Below are positions 33,401 to 43,875 of a stretch of 64,000 bases of DNA, piece after piece. Source of the DNA: Selaginella moellendorffii (taxonomy: Eukaryota; Streptophyta; Lycopodiopsida; Selaginellales; Selaginellaceae); contig NW_003314368.1 in assembly GCF_000143415.4 (NCBI RefSeq), forward strand, positions 454,792 through 518,791. The letters are read 5' to 3'. Positions within the stretch are counted from its first letter, which is position 1. Each line of letters opens with the position of its first letter. The position numbers and the translations under genes were made by a program. Below the pieces are notes generated by a model that saw nothing but the letters and a program-made list of their open reading frames with translations, was not told where the DNA came from and made no database searches.

Positions 33401-33766
33401 TTACACGATCCCCTCAACTAAAGGTCCAATCGAACTCTCCATCCTGAAAATGAGAGGGTATACAAAAAGACTGTCACGATTATTGAGGTTCATAATCCCA
33501 TCCTCGAGGATACATTTCCACTTGCTCTTTGATCTAGTTACCTGCAAAGACAAAGTCAACTCCATCTCTAACTTCAGACAACCAAACCTTCTCAAACTGC
33601 GCTAGTACGAGATGAGTTGTCTTTGGCTCCTCTCCAGCTTGATCGATGTCGTTTAACTCGTCCTCCTTATCGTCATCTTGTTCATTCAAGGGAGGCTCTA
33701 ATCCTTCGGAGTCCACACCTTCCACTTGTGTTGCTGTCGCTACCAGAGTCTCGTTAGCCGGTTCTT
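33401..33766 (-). pseudogene. TFIIA large subunit (alpha/beta) 3' fragment
   Basis: TFIIA-L stabilises TBP on TATA boxes. The minus strand, from an acceptor at 33,766, reads an acidic linker (LNEQDDDKEDELNDIDQ) then TTHLVLAQFEK. After a 50-bp intron it gives VTRSKSKWKCILEDGIMNLN, the conserved C-terminal beta-barrel part of TFIIA-L. The normal ending is lost: after NNRDSLF the frame wanders to a stop at 33,401. The N-terminal four-helix part is missing. Its right edge lies directly beside the inverted PPR copy. Confidence 0.7.
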
Positions 33767-33814
33767 CTGTACGTTACAATGAGCCTGGCGACGAAGGTTC
33801 ACAGTCGGATCCAC

Positions 33815-35165
33815 AGTATCACTCGAAACAGCTCCACGCCGCGGGGTTGTGGCCGTTCTGTGCGTACGCCCCGGCCGTCTGGATCAAGCTTGGGAAATCT
33901 TCGTGACCATGCAGCAGCAGCAGCATCAGTGCTGGAACGCGATGATGGTGGCATTTGCCATACATGCCGATCGAGTTTCCGTTGTTCAAGCAGCCAGCAG
34001 CCAAGCTTTCGTGAATCTTTGCCTGCCAGACAGAAGACACGTTACATCCCCCCAGCGCCGCCCATTGTCGCAAACAGCTCCAGTGCTTGCCTGGATCAAG
34101 CCCGTGATCGCAGCATTCCAAGCCGGGACGTCTCGGCAAGGAATCCTGTCCAGCACTTGTCCGGAATGCCCGAGAAGACTTGCATGGCTTTCTGGACATG
34201 CCCGAGCTGAGCATATGCGGCTATCATCCCAGTCCAAGTCACTAGTAGCCACCTGTAAGTCGTCAAGCAGACAATTGGCGTGGATCATGGCATTGCTCGT
34301 GTGTAACAATTCCAGTGCTTCGCGCACGCAGTCGTTCTGGGGTAGGCCTGGATCATGGAATTCCCCACATTCTTTCGAAACAAAGTCTCGCCTCCTTCAC
34401 TTTCCAGCTCGGGCTCACCATCGCAGTAAAAGTTAGAACTTCTCTCGCGAGAACCGTCTCTTCAAACACGAACTTTGCGCTCCCGAACGCAGCCCAGGAA
34501 ACACCATTCCGGAAGCTCATTCCCAATGGTGTTCCCTGGGCTGCGTTCATCAGCTCTCGTGCCCCCGTGATGCGCATGAGCTTGGAATTCCAGGCCATGT
34601 CATTGTGTTGTGGCATCTTTCCAGCAAACCAACCGCCTCATCGAGAACTTGCAGATGTAAAAGCCCCTCAAGTATAACCATTGTGAAGCGTTGCCACGAT
34701 AACCCTTCTGACCACAGCATACCCGTCCAGGACACGATATTCTTGTCCCGAGTGCCCTCAAACAAAAGCCATGCCTCGTAGAGAAATCCACTGCTGCACC
34801 ATTGCGTTCCAAGAGATGGTGCTGGCATGCCGTATGTGGTGATATCACAACCGTTCCAAGACACAACGTCCCACACGGGCATTGCATCCAACACCTTCTT
34901 TTCCTTTGAAATGGCGAGCACGTGGTCATGAGTCCCCCGTCCACGAGTCAGGCATGGTCAGGTTGCCCAGTCCGGGCATATGCTGCAATGAGAGGATTTG
35001 AGGCGTGCTCTTGTGTGGCATCTGCTCAAACAGTTGCCTCGCCTCGTCCATTGATCATATGAGACCGTGTCAAACACGAGTCAAACAATCCCTGGTGTAG
35101 CTGATGCAACTGTTGCAGACGAGCACCACAATGATTGTGTTGTAGGAGAAGGAATTGAACTGCTA
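33815..35165 (-). pseudogene. inverted, shortened copy of the PPR pseudogene (copy B body)
   Basis: On the minus strand it follows copy A from about 22,170 to 24,090. Its left end (about 33,815-33,860) matches 24,030-24,085 and its right end (about 35,085-35,165) matches 22,170-22,270. Several internal deletions reduce about 1.9 kb to about 1.35 kb. Frames are broken throughout. Recognisable motifs include DRIPCRDVPAWNAAITG (about 34,110). Confidence 0.8.
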
Positions 35166-35345
35166 GATGCTTTGATCCAGCCAATGCTGCCACCTATGTC
35201 TTACTAGCAAACATCCACTAAAGTAACTTCATTGCCCAGGTGGATCTCCTTTCCAAGCTCTATCAAGGAATGGAGATGGGGTGCAGCTGCATTTTGGCCA
35301 TAGCTCACCATCTTCAAGCTGTGATAACGGTGAGTCACTCTACTA
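35166..35345 (+). pseudogene. 3' tail of the PPR pseudogene in direct orientation (copy B tail)
   Basis: It matches 24,364-24,535 on the same strand (CTTTGATCCAGCCAATGCTG and the CAAGCTG..ACGGTGAG end). It is therefore reversed relative to the copy B body beside it. It is followed at once by RNase H-coding sequence of the retroelement. Confidence 0.75.
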
Positions 35346-36958
35346 GTGTTGTTAATTTAGACTATCAGTCCCTTTAATATTTCAGTTGTCAAAAGGATTT
35401 CAAGGTTACTTTGCTTGTTGGCAAGAGTTTTTGTAAGAAATGTTTATTAAGATTCAATATAAGCATGGGGGTGATGATAAAGTGGTTGATGCATTATCCA
35501 AAATAATAAATTTTATCTCATTGATGAAGCTATTTAGCAATCTTTTGAGTTTATAGAGTTTATTGACTTCAACTCTTTTATCACTAATATTTGAGCAAAG
35601 GTTTTGTTGAGGAATATCTTTACAGATTTGAATGGTGACAAGTTTGCATCATTTAAGATAAGATGGAATTCTGACATGTGGTGGTTCCTTATGTTGACAA
35701 ACTCATCAAATAAATTTTAGTTAAATGTCATGATGTGTGAAGTGTTAGACATTTGGGGGTATTAAGAATGTATATATTAGTGAAGAAGCATTTTTTGGCC
35801 TAGGATGAAATCAGATATTAAGAAGTATATATATGGTTATTTGACTTACCAAAAGGTTAAAGTTGATTATCAAAACTTGCTAATCTCTATCATCCTTTAC
35901 ATGAGTCACTTGTGGACAAGTCATTAGCTCTTTCATAATACCTCAAAGGAGTTGCATGACATAAAGTCCCCTAAGGATGCTATTTGAGCTATTTTGGATC
36001 ATTTAACAAAGATGGTTCATTTTTTCCTAGTAAAAATAACAATTAAAGCTTTTAAATTTGCTTAATTTTTTATAGACCAATTATTTAGTCTCTATAGTTT
36101 ACCAAATGATATTGTGAGTGATCGGGAAAATTCACTTCTAAGTTTTGGCAAATGATCTTTAAGAAGCTAGAGACTAAGTTGAGTATGAATAATGGTGAGC
36201 ATCCATAATCAAATGGGCAAACAGAGCATATGAATCAAATGTTAGAAGATATATTAAGGTTTTTTTTGGGAAATTTAACTTAATAAAGAGCATAGGAGTA
36301 CTATTTGTCTTTGCTCATAATAGCATTCATTAATCAGCTATTAATATATCTCCATTTATGGTGATGTATGGTTATAAGGCTAAGTCTCTTGTAAGTTTGA
36401 GTTTGGCTTTGGTTTGGGTACCTCATGCTTGTGATTTCCTTATGCAAGACAAGCTTGAGTTGGCAAAACTGAATATGAGGCAAGCTCAAAATCGAGATAA
36501 AAGATTGGCTGATGAACATTATCATTATCAAGAATACAAAGTTGGTGACAATATTTTTCTTAAATTGTTAGCTGCACAATGGTCTTTGAAAAGAGGTGGT
36601 AGTGCTAAGTTGGCTTTATAGTATTGTGGGCCTTAAACAATTTTACAATGTGTGGGAGATTTTGTTTACACTTTGGACTTGTTAGCTAGTTTAAAGATTC
36701 ATCTAATATTCCATATAAGCAAGCTTAAAGTGTGTTTGCACTCTAGTGATCAATCCATTATCCAAGTCCTAAAGATTTATGTTGAGAAGGTTGGTCCAGC
36801 TAATATTCTTGCTCAAAGATTGGTGAAAATTTATTGTAAGATAATTTGGGAATTATTAGTTTGTGGAATAATTATTCTATAGACGAAGCTATATGGGAAA
36901 TTAAGGATGATATGAAGAAAGTGTTTTTGAGTTTTGACAATCTTGAGGAAGGGGAGAA
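35346..36958 (+). mobile_element. Ty3/gypsy retrotransposon, right half (RNase H end, integrase), decayed
   Basis: The plus strand resumes at the RNase H position lost at 21,721 (DYQSL near 35,362), then DDKVVDALSKI near 35,470, the usual end of RNase H. Integrase follows. The zinc-binding region is HLGVLRMYILVKKHFFWPRM (about 35,750), the core start is LDHLTKMVHF (about 35,995), NGQTEHMNQML lies near 36,210, and the C-terminal part is YKVGDNIFLK (about 36,537). Stops and frameshifts abound. A purine tract (GAGGAAGGGGAGAA, 36,945-36,958) marks the plus-strand primer site before the 3' LTR. Confidence 0.8.
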
Positions 36959-37949
36959 TTAAATTCTATAGCTGTATTGTTATATAATTTAATCCATTTG
37001 TTTTGTTCTCATTCTCTTGTTTTCATGACTATATTATCATGCAAAAAAGCTATATTGCTTTCTTTCTTTCGTAGCTATTTGTTACAATATTGGTGTTACC
37101 ATTTGCACATCCTTTCCTTATGACCATATTGCATTAAACTCCCTTTATGTAAAACTCATTTAGCTTCTTGAGGTCATGAAATGATACAAACCACAAGAAT
37201 ATTCTAAGAATATTCTATGGCCCGAGGTTGTGTTGCGAATGTGACTTCGGGTATCGAAAGTTATCTGTTGACCAGTCTTTACGGACACTCTTACCTTACT
37301 GCCACGACGGCAGGAGGTCGGTATTGCTAGACCCTTTATCAGTCCCTCTTGTGCTAGTGGAGTTAACTGGGCATTTCGAGTGTACTTAGACCGGACGAGC
37401 ATAAGGACAGAATTCCTACGTGTTATTAACTAAGCATACTTAGCCCGGTAAGGAGTTCCCGTCTCATTTTGTCTTGCACTTGCTAATGACAAAAACCCTT
37501 GCGTATTGAGACTAGTCCCTCAATATCGCTACATGATAGCTTACCGTATCTGCCAAACACCCTCGCTATCATGCCTTTTGTGTTAGTCTCATTTCGGTCC
37601 CAAATGCTATTTATAGAAAGTGTCTAGATTTGCTCATTTGGCATATCTACGGAATGTAGAGATCGGCCTGAACACAATTGTAAGATAGGAACTCTTTACT
37701 GGGCTAAGTATGCTTAGTTAATAACACATAGGAATTCCGTCCTTATGCTCATCCAATCTAAATACACTCGAAATGCCTAGTTAACTCCACTAGCACAAGA
37801 GAGACTAATAAAGGGTCCAGCAATACCGACCTCCTACTATCGTGGCAGTAAGGTAAGAGTGTCTGTAAGGACTGGTCGATAGGTAATTTTCAATACCTGA
37901 AGTCACATTCGCGACAGGTTGGCCTAGGGTTTACTCCTTTTTCATTTCA
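36959..37949 (+). repeat. 3' LTR of the Ty3/gypsy element, carrying a foldback insert
   Basis: It lies between the polypurine tract and the resumption of AP2-like sequence. It ends ...TTCATTTCA, as does the 5' LTR remnant. Relative to that remnant it has an extra inverted-repeat block of about 0.7 kb. The exact left end is uncertain because most of the 5' LTR is missing. Confidence 0.6.
37228..37917. repeat. foldback (inverted-repeat) element inside the LTR
   Basis: Arms 37,228-37,458 and 37,686-37,917 are inverted copies of about 231 bp with roughly 90% identity. They are separated by a spacer of about 227 bp. Shared landmarks include TTATTAACTAAGCATACTTA and GCTAGTGGAGTTAACT. No transposase is present. 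A degenerate spacer copy lies near 27,240. Confidence 0.8.
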
Positions 37950-37950
37950 C

Positions 37951-39290
37951 TTGAGCTAGATACTAGACATGTATCCAAAGGGATAGGGTTCTACTTACAT
38001 TATTGAAGCTGCCCAAGGGGCTCTGCAATTTTTTCAAGGATAGACTCCATGATAGTTTGATGCTCATGGCCGAGCCTTCCTCATGCAAGGAGAGCCAGCT
38101 TTACATGCACGACCACAGCAGTGACTCACCGCGACTCATGTTGCATAGCATGTTGGTGAATTCCCTGTCAGGCAGATTGATTGTCGGGCAGAAAATCTAT
38201 GAGTTGGATCTTTCCAAACTATCTGTAAGAACTTCAGTAGTATAAGTGTTACTATGATCATACCTGGGGTATCTTGTGCTCGTAATCTGAGTAGGGAAAG
38301 TTTGGGCAGTAATTCCCATGGAACTTGATATATAAATCCTGTGATTAAACATCTTATAAAAAACATTTCTAGGAAACAAAGAAGAAAAACCTGGCTGCAG
38401 CTTCCTCATTGTTCCATGAGCCTATGTAACTCTGCTTGCTCTTTTCTCATCAGCAAAAAGAGAAAATCAGCATGACTGTCAAAGAACTTCTTTGAGAAAG
38501 CCAGAGATAAAGAGAATCTAACATCCTCACCAAGTGTGTCTCCCACCGCTTGATTCGCTTGTAGAACAAACTCCAATGTAGAGGGACGACTTATTAGTGT
38601 ATCTCCTCACTGACTTCGGCGGGTTTCTCTTCCTTTTGCCTGATTCTTGTTGCTTGGACGATCTCCCTGGTCTTCTTCATAGCACATCTCTTGATCTTAG
38701 AGCTCGGGCTGTGAGACGAAGCCTTCATCAAAGAAGTCGGGCTTGGACGTCTCTCCATCACTGAGGATGGAAACGTTGGAGATGAGATCGACCTCTTCCT
38801 CCTCGAATACGTAATACACATCCTCGGCGTTGTCGTGACCACAGCGCTCCTTTCCATGGAAGACATTGTATCTACATCTAAAGGTTGCGAGGAAGCTAAG
38901 TTGGTAGCTGCCTTGGTCACAGCCCGAGTGGCCATGGAGGGGGCCTCCCGCTTCTCCGTGGCGATCACCGGATGATCATCATCACCAGACTCACCATCGG
39001 TGGATAAACTCGAGTTCGCGGGTTCTTCACTGCCATCTTCTTCAGTCTCCGATTGAGCAGCCCATGATGAAGAGGAATCCGAGCATGCAGCGCTTGCCAA
39101 CTCTACTGCTGCCATCGCTGGTGATGGTGGTGCTAGACAGCGTTGCTTTGTTCTTGGCGCCCTTGATGTTGCTGGAGGGGGGCAATGCAATAGGGGCTCA
39201 GGATCATCACCATGATCATGAGGTAGCACTGGTGTGGGATCAGCTGGAGGGACTTCCAAAACATGCTGGCTACTATGCTTATTATAACTA
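37951..39290 (-). pseudogene. AP2-domain gene relic, 5' part (continues at 19,743)
   Basis: On the minus strand an acidic Ser-rich N-terminal region (38,594-39,259: APRTKQRCLAPPSPAMAAVE, then DGESGDDDHPVIATEK) precedes SLYIGV near 38,560, the start of an AP2 domain. Broken AP2 pieces and a linker (about 38,400-38,000) end with the intron that was split by the retroelement. The AP2 frame is shifted and interrupted, so the gene looks dead. A second open frame in the region ending FVSQPEL shows that the reading frame has slipped. Confidence 0.65.
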
Positions 39291-39354
39291 AATGACTACT
39301 ATGACTACATATATTCTGGTTTATACTATAACTCAGCTATAACTAGTTAGTTAT

Positions 39355-41045
39355 AGTCTCCCCAAACCTCCCTCGTGAGACTTGACTTGGGAGCTGCTGG
39401 TGGATCATGGTTGCTGCTTCCTCCACCCTAACTGTGGCAGCATTTGTCTTCTGCTTGACCTTCCTATCATGAACGCTGTATGCTCCCTTTTCTGTCCAGA
39501 CCGTGCAGATTTCTTATGTACTGAATGAAGTCATTCTCAGCCAAGGTGATCCACTGTAATATCGTTAGATGGTAAATCAATCAGAACATGCAAACACAAT
39601 CACCTGTGGCATCTCGTCAGTGTAGTTTTCATATGCGAAGTGGAGGTTTTTCTCCCTGCTGAAGAATCTGATAGCCCCTCAATCAGTTCCTGTCAAAACA
39701 ATGTGTTAGAAACAAGTGCAGTTTTAGTTTTTCTTAAACCTTGCTGCCTCCTCTTGTGTCTCATATGCCCCTGCGCTTGGAAATTCAAACATAAACAATG
39801 GCTCTTTAAATATATAACAAAAAACTCACAGTCGAATCGTACGACGCCTCAGCCTGCGGCAAAGATGAAAACCACAGTGTTCGAATGCTGAAGGTCTTTT
39901 GTTGGCTTAGATCAAGTTTTACACTCAAGTAATGCAACTTGAGTCTGATCTTGGCATTATCCAAGTAAGCTAGTACTTACGTTATGGAAGCCGCCCAAGG
40001 GGCTTTGCGATTTTTGAGAAGATACACTCCGTTATGGTTTGATGCTCGAGGCCGAGTCTCCCTCGTCCCAGCGCCATATGCAAGAAGCTCCGGTGTAAAC
40101 CAGAGCAACGACTGGCCAGATGTTGATGAACTCCTTGTTGGGGAGATTGATCCACTGCAGCGAAAATCCAAGTGTTACATCGATCTTTAGAACTACCTGG
40201 AAGAACTAGTCTATGAGCGCTCCTATGATTATACCTGGGGTATCTCGTGCATGTAGTCTGAGTAGGGAAAGTTTGGGCAGTTTGTCCCACAGAACTTGAT
40301 GTAAGATCCTATTACTTATCAAAAAGTTTCCAGGAAAGAAAGAAGAAGATGAAGAAGAAGAAGAAGAAGAGAACCTGGCTGCGGCTTCCTCGCTGCTGCA
40401 TGAGCCTATATAAATCCTCTTGTTGCTTTTGCCCATACCCTGATGATCAGGAAAGAGAGAAAATTAAAAAAAAAAACCACCAGAGAAAAAGACCAAAAGC
40501 AAAGAACATCCTCACCAAATGTGCGTCTCCCACCGCTTCCAATGCAGGGGGACGACTTATTGGTGTATCTCCTCGCTGACTTCGGCGGGTTTCTCTTCCT
40601 TGTGCCCGCTTCTTCTCGCTTGGATGATGCCACGATCTCCCTGGCCTTCTTCTTCGCACCCTTAGACGTTTTGATCCTAGAGCTCGAGCTGCGAGACGAA
40701 GCCTTGATCGCAGTCGAGGTTGGGAGTCTGTCCCTGAAAACGGTGGGGGTGAGGTCGAGGTGATAGCAGACCTGTTTCTCCTCGAATACGTAACGCACAT
40801 CCTCGGGGTCCTCGGGATCAAAGTGGAAGTCGTATCTAAATCTAAAGCTTGCTTGGAGCTCCTCAAAGAAATCGCTTGGTGGCCGCCTTTGTCGCGGCCC
40901 GAGTGGCTATGGAGGGCGCGTCCTTCTCCTCCATGGTAATGATCGCCGGATTATCATCACCACCCGACTCACCAGTGAAGGAAGACAAGCTCGCCGGTTC
41001 TTCACTGCTATCAATTCAATATTCTCCGATTTAGCAGAGTAAACA
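39355..41045 (-). pseudogene. AP2-domain gene copy 2 (inverted-repeat arm 1)
   Basis: Minus-strand order: a basic/acidic N-terminal part (about 41,030-40,560, with DVRYVFEEKQVCYHLDL), an AP2 start at about 40,540, then KIYIGSCSSEEAAARF-type sequence near 40,390. YDRAYIKF-like sequence has been replaced by a gap near 40,300, and FPYSDYMHEIPQ lies near 40,260. NLPNKEFIN (about 40,130), VYLLKNRKAPWAASI (about 40,015) and AYETQEEAAR near 39,760 follow. Two AP2-type domains joined by a linker fit the AP2/ANT class of transcription factors. Shifts and stops between these blocks argue against function. Confidence 0.6.
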
Positions 41046-41705
41046 CACTCTGCGATAGTTTGATGCTCGAGGCCGACTGTTCCTCATGCCACCGACACTT
41101 GCAAGAAGCTCCGGCGACTCATGTTGCGTAGCATATTGATGACCTAGATTGATCCCCTGCAGAGAAAATCCAAGTGTTAGATCGATCTGTCAAACTATCT
41201 GGAAGAACTTCGGTATCCTAAGTGCTAATATGACACACCTAGTGGGAAAAGTTTGTGAGGTCGTAGATCCTAGTTTAAGAATCTTAACAAAAAACTTTCT
41301 ACGAAAGAAGGAGAAGGAGAAACCTGGCTGCGGCTTCCTCGCTGCTGCATGCAGCAAGGTATATTTGCTTCTTTTGTTCTGCCTTAGCCCTGAGGATCAA
41401 GAAAATGAGAAAATCAGCGTGATTGTAGAACGAGACTCCAATGTAGCAGGACGACTTATCAGCGTATCTCCTCGCGCACTTTGGCGGGTTTCTCTTCTTT
41501 TTGCTCCCTTCTCCAAGCTTGGACGAAAATCCCTCCCGAGCCACCCCCGAGCTGCGAGAAGAAGCTAGAACCTTCCTTTCCATAGACGTAGAAGCACGAA
41601 TGTGGCCATGGAGCTTTGCGACTCCACTGCTGCCATTTCTGGTGATGGCGGCACTAGACAGCGTCGCTTTGTTCTTGGCGCTAGCACTGATGACGGCCAT
41701 GGTTG
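41046..41705 (-). pseudogene. AP2-domain gene fragment in the loop
   Basis: The minus strand repeats the linker and AP2-1 part (about 41,040-41,350), the RNPPKCARRYADKSS region and the KNKATLSSAAI/TKRRCLVPPSPEMAAVES N-terminal region near 41,680. It is shorter than the other copies and broken. Confidence 0.5.
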
Positions 41706-41739
41706 CTCAGTGTTTGCATGCTGAATGCCGGCGGTGCAT

Positions 41740-43875
41740 GTGCTTGATAGTGGGACCTTCATTCAGGAACTTGGGCTAACTCCAGAATCCCATTGTAAGA
41801 ACCTCCACAACCCAGTTGCTTCAAAGAGTCCTTTTTCCAGATGGAGCTGGGATTCCAGATTCACAGCGTCGCGGCCACATCCCTGGATGAAGATCCCACT
41901 ATCAAGCACATGCGCTGCCGGCATTTGGCATGCCAGGCTTGAGCGACAGATTTTCCAAGGCCGTCACCTCTTTCTCGCCACCAACAAGTCTCTCCAGCTG
42001 ATCCGGCGCCCCTGGCAGGTGTCGAGCAGCCAGTGCTAGCCTCTGAAGCTCCTTCTCGTGATGATCCTGTGCCTGCATTGACATTGCCCCCAGTAGCTCC
42101 AGCAGCGTCGAAGGCGCCAAGAACAAAGCGACGCTGTCTAGCACCAGAGATGGTAGCAGTGGAGTCGTCTGCATGCTTGGATACCTCTTCATCATGGGCT
42201 GCTAAATCGGAGCATTGAAGAAGATAGCAGTGAAGAACCGGCGAGCTTGTCTTCCTTCGCTGGTGAGTCGGGTGGTGGTGATAATCCGGCGATCATTGCC
42301 ATGGAGGAGAAGGACGCGCCCTCCATAGCCACTCGGGCCGCGACGCGACAAAGGCGGCCACCAAGCGATTCACTCGGGCTTCCTTGAGGAGCTCCAAGCA
42401 AGCTTTAGATTTAGATGATCCCGAGGACCCCGAGGATGTGCGCTACGTATTCGAGGAGAAACAGGTCTGCTATCACCTCGACCTCACCCCCACCGTTTTC
42501 AGCTTCAGCGACGGACAGACTCCCAACCTCGACTGTGATCAAGGCTTCGTCTCGCAGCTCGAGCTCTAGGATCAAAACGTCTAAGGGTGCGAAGAAGAAG
42601 GCCAGGGAGATCATGGCATCATCCAAGCGAGAAGAAGCGGGCACAAGGAAGAGAAACCCGCCGAAGTCAGCGAGGAGATACACCAATAAGTCGTCCCCCT
42701 GCATTGGAAGCGGTGGGAGACGCACATTTGGTGAGGATGTTCTTTGTTTCTGGTTTTTTATTCTCTCTTTCCTGATCATCAGGGGTATGGGTAAAAGCAA
42801 CAAGAAGATTTATATAGGCTCATGCAGCAGCGAGGAAGCCGCAGCCAGGTTCTCTTCGTCTTCTTCGTCTTCTTCTTTCTTTCCTGGAAACTTTTTGATA
42901 AGTAATAGGATCTATGACCGAGCTTACATCAAGTTCTGTGGGACAAACTGCCCAAACTTTCCCTACTCAGACTACATGCACGAGATACCCCAGGTATGAT
43001 CATAAGAACGCTCATAGACTAGTTCTTCCAGGTAGTTCTAAAGATCGATGTAACACTTGGATTTTCGCTGCAGTGGATCAATCTCCCCAACAAGGAGTTC
43101 ATCAACATCTGGCCAGTCGTTGCTCTGGTTTACACCAGAGCTTCTTGCATATGGCGCTGGGACGAGGGAGACTCGGCCTCGAGCATCAAACCATAACGGA
43201 GTGTATCTTCTCAAAAATCGCAAAGCCCCTTGGGCGGCTTCCATAACGTAAGTACTAGCTTACTTGGATAATGCCAAGATCAGACTCAAGTTGCATTACT
43301 TGAGTGTAAAACTTGATCTAAACCAACAAAAGACCTTCAGCATTCGAACACTGTGGTTTTCATCTTTGCCGCAGGCTGAGGCGTCGTACGATTCGACTGG
43401 GTGAGTTTTTTGTTATATATTTAAAGAGCCATTGTTTATGTTTGAATTTCCAAGGGCAGGGGCATATGAGACACAAGAGGAGGCAGCAAGGTTTAAGAAA
43501 AACTAAAACTGCACTTGTTTCTAACACGTTGTTTTGACAGGAACTGATTGAGGGGCTATCAGATTCTTCAGCAGGGAGAAAAACCTCCACTTCGCATATG
43601 AAAACTACACTGACGAGATGCCACAGGTGATTGTGTTTGCATGTTCTGATTGATTTACCATCTAACGATATTACAGTGGATCACCTTGGCTGAGAATGAC
43701 TTCATTCAGTACATAAGAAATCTGCACGGTCTGGACAGAAAAGGGAGCGTACAGCGTTCATGATAGGAAGGTCAAGCAGAAGACAAATGCTGCCACAGTT
43801 AGGGTGGAGGAAGCAGCAACCATGATCCACCAGTAGCTCCCAAGTCAAGTCTCACGAGGGAGGTTTGGGGAGACC
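41740..43875 (+). pseudogene. AP2-domain gene copy 3 (includes inverted-repeat arm 2)
   Basis: The plus strand starts with an N-terminal region related to the copy at 45.2 kb (about 41,850-42,190, SKAPRTKRRCLAPEMVAVES), then DVRYVFEEKQVCYHLDLTP. The AP2-1 pieces follow: KKIYIGSCSSEEAAARF at 42,802, and RIYDRAYIKFCGTNCPNFPY at 42,912. The linker is at about 43,070 and the AP2-2 pieces at about 43,440-43,620. The AP2-1 first strand is out of frame, and AP2-2 shows frame breaks. It is the copy with the best-preserved YDRAYIKF block after the one at 45 kb. Confidence 0.6.

Larger units (their letters stand above)
39355..43875. repeat. near-perfect 1.7-kb inverted repeat
   Basis: Arm 1 (39,355-41,045) and arm 2 (42,185-43,875) are reverse complements. 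Paired positions sum to about 83,230 at both ends, with only small indels, and a 68-residue open frame is identical in both (39,984-40,190 and 43,038-43,244). The loop is about 1.15 kb. Confidence 0.85.

Noticed and set aside
37200-37930. CRISPR-like or terminator hairpin
   Set aside because: The inverted arms are too long and occur only once, in eukaryotic repeat DNA; it is a foldback repeat.
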